Source: Solirubrobacterales bacterium (GTDB lineage Bacteria; Actinomycetota; Thermoleophilia; Solirubrobacterales; Solirubrobacteraceae). Taken from it: 64,000 nucleotides of DNA. A model generated the notes under the pieces. It saw only the letters and a list, made by a program, of their open reading frames with translations, was not told the origin of the DNA and made no database searches. Of the stretch, positions 58,995 through 64,000 are shown one piece after another. The DNA lies in NCBI GenBank assembly GCA_003133565.1, contig PKYB01000009.1:30204-94203 (forward strand). The letters run 5' to 3'. The translations under genes and the position numbers were made by a program. Positions within the stretch are counted from its first letter, which is position 1, and every line of letters begins with the position of its first letter.

Positions 58995-59404
58995 TCCGGG
59001 CTTCGTACCGCGATCGTGACGCGCGACACGGCGCAGAGCCGCCCCTCGGCGTCGCTCGCCTGGACGTCCCACACCCAGGTTGTCCGGCCGCGGTGCAGCG
59101 GGCGGGCGACGAACTCGATCACGCCTTGGCTGATCGGACGCAGGAAGCTCGTGTCGTTGGCTAGTCCGAGCGCCATCGCACCGTTGCGCACCACCGCGGC
59201 GAGGGTCCCGCGCGAGGCTAGCGACTCGGCAATCGCTGCATAGACGCCGCCGTGGACAACTCCGAACGGCTGGCGGATCTCGTCATGGACCGCGATCCGG
59301 CCGCGGGCGACCTCAGCGGAGACCTCGGTGAGCTCCAGGCCGATCAAGGCATCGAACGCCTGGCTTTCGCTCAGCACGCGATCGATCGGGTCCTCCTGCT
59401 CCAC
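58991..59404 (-). CDS. PaaI-type hotdog thioesterase
   Basis: PFGVVHGGVYAAIAESLAS. Confidence 0.88.
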   Translation of the reverse strand: MEQEDPIDRVLSESQAFDALIGLELTEVSAEVARGRIAVHDEIRQPFGVVHGGVYAAIAESLASRGTLAAVVRNGAMALGLANDTSFLRPISQGVIEFVARPLHRGRTTWVWDVQASDAEGRLCAVSRVTIAVRSPD

Positions 59405-60147
59405 TAATTTGCGATTCGGCGCAGGTCCCGTACCAGCAGCAGGTGCTTGAGGTGCGTCGACACGGTCGCAAGGTTCTCCAGCGCCTCGAGCGCCTCCTTG
59501 CGACGCTCGGGGTTGCGCGAGCGCAGGGCCGGGGCGAGGATCTGCTGCAGGAGGTTCGACTCGCGATCGACCGATGAGCGGAACACGCGCAGGTTGCGCC
59601 CGCCGACGCCGTAGCGAGCCAGCTCGCGAACCGCACGGACGATCTCCCGCTCGGTCTCGTCGTAATAGCGCGTGCCGTCACGCGCCTCGCCCTTGATGAC
59701 GCCGTACTCCTCGAGCTCGCGGACCAGGCTTACGTCGGCCTGGGTGTCCTCCAGAACGTCGGCAAGGCTGAAGTAGGCCGGCGCGTCACTGACCCCGACC
59801 TGCGGGCGCCAGCGTCGCCGACCGGCGTCGTCGGTGGCGACTGGCATCTCCGCGGCTCCGGCACGGCCGTTGGCAAGCTCCTGGCGGATCACGCGCAGCG
59901 GCAGGAACTCGTCGCGCTGCAAGCGCAATATCGTCCGCAGGCGCAAAACGTCCTCTGCGCTGTACTTGCGATAGCCCCCGGCGCTGCGCTGCGGAGCGAG
60001 GAGTCGCTGGTCCTCGAGGTAGCGGATCTTCGAGATCGAGATGTCGGGAAATTCCGGCGAGAGCGCCTTGCAGACGGCGCCAATCGTCATCGACCGCGTC
60101 GTCGCGCGTCGCGCCTCGGCGGCCGTGGTGTCGGGCATCGCGCTCAT
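59404..60147 (-). CDS. MerR-family regulator, FtsR-like
   Basis: MTIGAVCKALSPEFPDISISKIRYLEDQRLLAPQRSAGGYRKYSAEDVLRL; adjacent to a GarA-like FHA gene. Confidence 0.85.
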   Translation of the reverse strand: MSAMPDTTAAEARRATTRSMTIGAVCKALSPEFPDISISKIRYLEDQRLLAPQRSAGGYRKYSAEDVLRLRTILRLQRDEFLPLRVIRQELANGRAGAAEMPVATDDAGRRRWRPQVGVSDAPAYFSLADVLEDTQADVSLVRELEEYGVIKGEARDGTRYYDETEREIVRAVRELARYGVGGRNLRVFRSSVDRESNLLQQILAPALRSRNPERRKEALEALENLATVSTHLKHLLLVRDLRRIAN

Positions 60148-60620
60148 GTGATGCGGAAGGTCAGCTTGTACTTGCCGATCTGCAGCTCGTCGCCGTCGTC
60201 AAGCCGCTGCGAGTCGATTCGCTGGCGGTTGACGTAGGTGCCGTTGAGTGAGCCGCAGTCGTCGAGGAACCACTCGCTGCCGCGCTTCACGAGCAGCGCG
60301 TGGTCGCGTGAGACGGTGATGTCGTCAAGAAACACCGCAGAGTCCGGTCGCCGTCCGATCGTCATCTGCTCGCCCCGCACCGCGAAGCTCTCGCCGGCGC
60401 GACCACCCCCGGCGCGGATGACGAGTGCTGCGCCGTCATCGGCCATCTCGTCGAGGTCGACCGGAATGAAGTCACCGGTCTCGCCGACGCGGTAGGTCGC
60501 CGTCGTCGCATCGCCGCCACCCTCGGCCCCGATCAGCGCGCCGCATTTCTGGCAGTAGTTCCCGCCCTCCGGGTTGACGAAGCCGCACTCGGCGCAGTGC
60601 AGGGCCACCGCGACTACCAA
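60144..60620 (-). CDS. FHA-domain protein, GarA-like, with N-terminal zinc ribbon
   Basis: CAECGFVNPEGGNYCQKCG; TIGRRPDSAVFLDDITVSRDHALLVKRGSEWFLDDCGSLNGTYVNRQRI. Confidence 0.9.
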   Translation of the reverse strand: MVVAVALHCAECGFVNPEGGNYCQKCGALIGAEGGGDATTATYRVGETGDFIPVDLDEMADDGAALVIRAGGGRAGESFAVRGEQMTIGRRPDSAVFLDDITVSRDHALLVKRGSEWFLDDCGSLNGTYVNRQRIDSQRLDDGDELQIGKYKLTFRIT

Positions 60621-60621
60621 C

Positions 60622-60888
60622 TCACTGGTTTTCGGGCGCCGGTTCGGCGCTCGCTCGCCCCGCGAGGATCTCGGTCAAGCGCTGCACGTCGGCGCCGCTG
60701 ATGATCTCCTCACCGCCGTCGTGCTTGCGTCGCAGACGATTGACAAGCTCGGCGCGCAGAATGTCGATCTTGCCGTGCAGCAGGCGACGCTGGTAGGAGA
60801 TCTCTGTCTCCTCGCCGCTGAGCTGCGCGATCAGCTCCTTGAGCTCCTTGTCTGTGAGGGAGCCGAGATCGGGGAATGTTTCGTCCAT
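60622..60888 (-). CDS. RsiG-like short coiled-coil protein
   Basis: EETEISYQRRLLHGKIDILRAELVNRLRRKH contains E-x3-S-x2-R-x3-H-x3-D; ATG at 60888 has GGAAGG upstream (alternative ATG at 60948). Confidence 0.7.
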   Translation of the reverse strand: MDETFPDLGSLTDKELKELIAQLSGEETEISYQRRLLHGKIDILRAELVNRLRRKHDGGEEIISGADVQRLTEILAGRASAEPAPENQ

Positions 60889-60944
60889 CTTGTCCTTCCG
60901 GGCCGGGGGCGCAACAGCGAGTATAGAGCGGTCATCGCCAAGGA

Positions 60945-61568
60945 TCAAGCTGAACTTGAGCCTGATGTTTGCGCGAGCCCATCGTGGACGTAGGCAATCG
61001 CCGCGATCCAGGCGAGCACGAGGCCGGTGAAAAAGAAGCCTTCACCGACGGCGTGGGCCCCGAGCACCTCGAGCCAGATCCCGAACATCGTCGGCGCGAC
61101 GGCAATTCTGCCAGGCCAGTTGATGCGCAGCGCGTGCCCGCGCCGCAACCACGCCTGTCCCGCCACGAGCATCAAGAGTTCGCGCGCCAGGAGCACGGCG
61201 ACGGCCCAGCGCGGGAGCAGCTCGTAGGACCAGCACGCGGCGGCTCCCGCAACTACGAGCAGACGATCGATCAGCGGGTCGAGAGCGGCGCCCAGTCTGC
61301 TGTACTGCCCCGTGATTCGCGCCGTGATCCCGTCGAGGTAGTCGCCGCCGCCTGCGATGAAGAAGCAGATGCCCGCGGATGTGCTGACACCGTGACGCGA
61401 GGAGTACTCGAGCGCGAGAAACGCGGGGATCAGCGCGGCGCGAACATAGCCGATCGCGTTCGGGATCGTCCACGGCCGCCACGGCTCGCGGGCGTCAGTC
61501 TGCGGTGGCGGCGGGCCGGAGCGATCGAGTCCGAACAGGCGAAGCTTGCCTAGGCGAGCTCGCTGCAC
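60945..61568 (-). CDS. CDP-alcohol phosphatidyltransferase (PgsA-like)
   Basis: DGITARITGQYSRLGAALDPLID matches DGxxARxxxxxxxxGxxxDxxxD. Confidence 0.88.
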   Translation of the reverse strand: MQRARLGKLRLFGLDRSGPPPPQTDAREPWRPWTIPNAIGYVRAALIPAFLALEYSSRHGVSTSAGICFFIAGGGDYLDGITARITGQYSRLGAALDPLIDRLLVVAGAAACWSYELLPRWAVAVLLARELLMLVAGQAWLRRGHALRINWPGRIAVAPTMFGIWLEVLGAHAVGEGFFFTGLVLAWIAAIAYVHDGLAQTSGSSSA

Positions 61569-63241
61569 AGCTTCTCCACGTCGGCAAGGGTGCTGGCCAG
61601 CGAAATGCTGGGGCGCGCCTCGCTCCCCCGACGCAGCTGGACCTCGACCTCGCCGCTTTCGGCCGCGCGTCGCCCAAGGGTGAGGCGCACCGGGGCGCCG
61701 AGGAGCTCGGCGTCAGCGAACTTCTGCCCGGCGCCGAGATCGCGATCGTCATATACGACGTCGATGCCGCCGTCGATCAGCGTCTCGTACAGCGAATCGG
61801 CGAGTTCGCGCTCGACGCTCCCCGGCTTGCCGAGGACCACGAGGTGCACCATGAACGGCGCAATCGCGGCAGGCCATGAGATCCCCGCGTGATCGGCGTA
61901 CTGCTCGACGGCTGCAGCGGCGATACGCGCCGGGCCGATGCCGTAGGAGCCCATCCAGATCGGCTGCTCCTTCCCCTGCTCGTCGAGGTAGTTGGCACCG
62001 AGCACCGTGGAGTAGCGCGTCCCTAGCTGAAAGATGTTGCCGACCTCGATCGCCGGCTCGATCTCGATCGGGTGTCCATCGACGAGATCGCCGACTTCGA
62101 CGTTGCGGACGTCGCCCTGCTCGAAAACGAAATCGCGGCCAGGCTCGACGCCGCGAAGGTGGGTGTCAGAGCGGTTTGCCCCAGTCACGTAGGCGCCGGG
62201 AGCGGCCCCGTCGTCGAGCAGGATCGGCAGGCGCCCATCAAGCCCGACCGGCCCGATGTAACCGGCAGGACCGATCTGCTCGGCGATCTCGGCCTCGCTC
62301 GCAGCGCGCCATGCGCCGCCGAGCGCCGCGCCGAGCTTGATCTCGTTGAGGCGATGATCGCCGCGCAGCAGCACGAGAATCATGCCGCGCTCCTCGGTGA
62401 GGACGGGAAACGCCTTGAGCAGCGCGCCGGTCGGGAGCCCGAGCAGCCCGGCAACCTCAGCGACGGTCTTTGCGTTCGGCGTCGCGACCTCCTGCGGCGC
62501 GTCACGCCGCTCGTCGAGTTCGACCGGCTGCGCGGTTGCACTTGCCACCTCGACGTTCGCCGCATAGCCGGACGCGAGGGCGACCTCGTTCTCGCCGGCC
62601 GCGCACGGCGCCATGTACTCGTGGGCGCCGCTGCCGCCCATCTGCCCAACGTCGCCGGCGACGCGATACCAGCGCAGGCCCGTTCGATCAAAGATCCGGT
62701 CGTAGGCCTCGATGTGTCGCGCGTAGCTCGCCTCGAGCCCGTCCTGGTCGCGATCGAAGCTGTAGGAATCCTTCATCACGAACTCGCGCGTTCGCAGCAC
62801 GCCCGCGCGTGGGCGCGCCTCGTCGCGGCCCTTGACCTGCAGGTGGTAGAGGATCAGCGGCAGATCGCGGTAGGAGCGCACGACCTGCGCGACGTGCGAG
62901 GTCACTGCCTCCTCGTGTGTCAGCGCCAGCACCAGTTCCGCGCCGCGGCGGTCTTGGAGCTTGAACAGCTCCTCGATCGCGTAGCGCCCAGTCCGCTTCC
63001 ACAGCTCGGCCGGCTGGATCAGCGGCATCAGCATCTCGTGAGCGCCGATGCGGTTCATCTCCTCACGCAGAATCGCCTCGATGCGACGCTGCACGCGCCA
63101 GCCGGCAGGCAGCCACGTCCACAGCCCGGCGCCCATCTGGCGCACGAGCCCGGCGCGCACCAGCAGCTTGTGCGACAGCGCCTCGGCGTCGGCAGGCGCC
63201 TCCTTCTCGGTCGGCAGGAGGTAGCTCGAGAGACGGGTCAT
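61550..63241 (-). CDS. proS: Proline--tRNA ligase
   Basis: Class II motifs (GAGLWTWLPAGWRVQRRIEAILREEM; MKDSYSFDRDQDGL; MGSYGIGPARI). Confidence 0.96.
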   Translation of the reverse strand: MTRLSSYLLPTEKEAPADAEALSHKLLVRAGLVRQMGAGLWTWLPAGWRVQRRIEAILREEMNRIGAHEMLMPLIQPAELWKRTGRYAIEELFKLQDRRGAELVLALTHEEAVTSHVAQVVRSYRDLPLILYHLQVKGRDEARPRAGVLRTREFVMKDSYSFDRDQDGLEASYARHIEAYDRIFDRTGLRWYRVAGDVGQMGGSGAHEYMAPCAAGENEVALASGYAANVEVASATAQPVELDERRDAPQEVATPNAKTVAEVAGLLGLPTGALLKAFPVLTEERGMILVLLRGDHRLNEIKLGAALGGAWRAASEAEIAEQIGPAGYIGPVGLDGRLPILLDDGAAPGAYVTGANRSDTHLRGVEPGRDFVFEQGDVRNVEVGDLVDGHPIEIEPAIEVGNIFQLGTRYSTVLGANYLDEQGKEQPIWMGSYGIGPARIAAAAVEQYADHAGISWPAAIAPFMVHLVVLGKPGSVERELADSLYETLIDGGIDVVYDDRDLGAGQKFADAELLGAPVRLTLGRRAAESGEVEVQLRRGSEARPSISLASTLADVEKLCSELA

Positions 63242-63329
63242 CGTGCCCTAGCCTACGACGTTGCGGCGCGACGAAGACCGCAAGGCTCAGGGGCTATTGT
63301 GCGTGGAAAGCGATCTTCAAGGAGAACAG

Positions 63330-63935
63330 ATGGCGTACACGCTCCCCGACCTGCCCTACCCCTTTGATGCGCTCGAGCCGCACATCGATGCGCGCACGAT
63401 GGAGATCCACCACGACAAGCACCACCAGGCGTATGTGACCAATCTGAACGCGGCGCTCGAGGGCAGCGACCTCGCCGAGCTACCGATCGAGGAGCTGCTG
63501 ACGAGGCTCGACGACGTCGCCCCGGATAAGCGCAACGCGGTGCGCAACAACGGTGGCGGTCACTACAACCATTCGCTGTTCTGGGAGAGCCTCAGCGGCA
63601 GCGGTGGCGGTGAGCCCAACGGCGAGCTCGCCAGCGCGATCGACAGCACATTCGGTTCCTTCACCGACTTCCAGGCCAAGATCAAGAGCACCGGCATTGG
63701 CCAGTTCGGCTCCGGCTGGGCCTGGCTCGTGCACGACGGCTCGGGCCTCGCGGTGCTCGGCACGCCCAACCAGGACAACCCGATCTCCTCGGGCAAGACG
63801 CCGCTGCTCGGCGTCGACGTCTGGGAGCACGCCTACTACCTGCGCTACCAGAACCGCCGGCCCGACTACATCGACGCGTGGTGGAACGTGGTCGACTGGG
63901 ACGCCGTCGCCACGCGCTTTGACGCGGTCGCCTGA
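63330..63935 (+). CDS. sodA: Fe/Mn superoxide dismutase
   Basis: [60 protein letters not shown]. Confidence 0.97.
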   Translation: MAYTLPDLPYPFDALEPHIDARTMEIHHDKHHQAYVTNLNAALEGSDLAELPIEELLTRLDDVAPDKRNAVRNNGGGHYNHSLFWESLSGSGGGEPNGELASAIDSTFGSFTDFQAKIKSTGIGQFGSGWAWLVHDGSGLAVLGTPNQDNPISSGKTPLLGVDVWEHAYYLRYQNRRPDYIDAWWNVVDWDAVATRFDAVA

Positions 63936-63953
63936 GCCAGGAGTTCGGGGTGT

Positions 63954-63977
63954 GGGGTCGGCGCATGCGCCGACCCC
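63954..63977. terminator. Perfect 24-nt palindrome downstream of sodA
   Basis: GGGGTCGGCGCATGCGCCGACCCC. Confidence 0.6.
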
Positions 63978-63978
63978 C

Positions 63979-64000
63979 CGGACGGTGCATGCACCGTCCG
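63979..64000. repeat. Second perfect palindrome at the window edge
   Basis: CGGACGGTGCATGCACCGTCCG; may extend beyond the window. Confidence 0.65.

Noticed and set aside
62072-63367. 431-aa plus-strand ORF antisense to proS
   Set aside because: Shadow ORF; proS motifs are clear on the minus strand

Overview
High-GC chromosomal window that looks actinobacterial, probably Thermoleophilia/Solirubrobacterales-like (inferred from gene content; not tested). It is mostly housekeeping and accessory genes with few non-coding gaps. I saw no rRNA, tRNA, CRISPR array, transposase or prophage. Recognisable blocks: dut (truncated at the left edge); a murT-methyltransferase-gatD operon; typA; a ferredoxin reductase/ferredoxin pair; a kdp K+ transport locus with KdpD split into two proteins on opposite strands and two tiny membrane ORFs upstream of kdpA; an HpnA-like/HpnO-like gene pair; lon; groES; zwf; an operon of a DUF849/BKACE enzyme overlapping a single-module C-A-T-TE NRPS; a LacI regulator with two matching palindromic operators; a three-gene double-YbjQ cassette; tandem beta-lactamase-fold serine hydrolases; Sco1/TlpA/CcdA redox genes; a PAS-GGDEF-EAL protein; dinB; an RlpA-like gene behind a probable c-di-AMP (ydaO-yuaA) riboswitch; nadE; a GarA-like/FtsR-like/RsiG-like/pgsA-like/proS cluster; and sodA. 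Three intergenic regions appear to carry decayed or frameshifted genes: a ureohydrolase 3' end, an ABC-ATPase 3' end and a small membrane protein. The best candidates for something undescribed are the BKACE-NRPS operon and the double-YbjQ cassette. All family calls are by eye from the translations; no database search was run.
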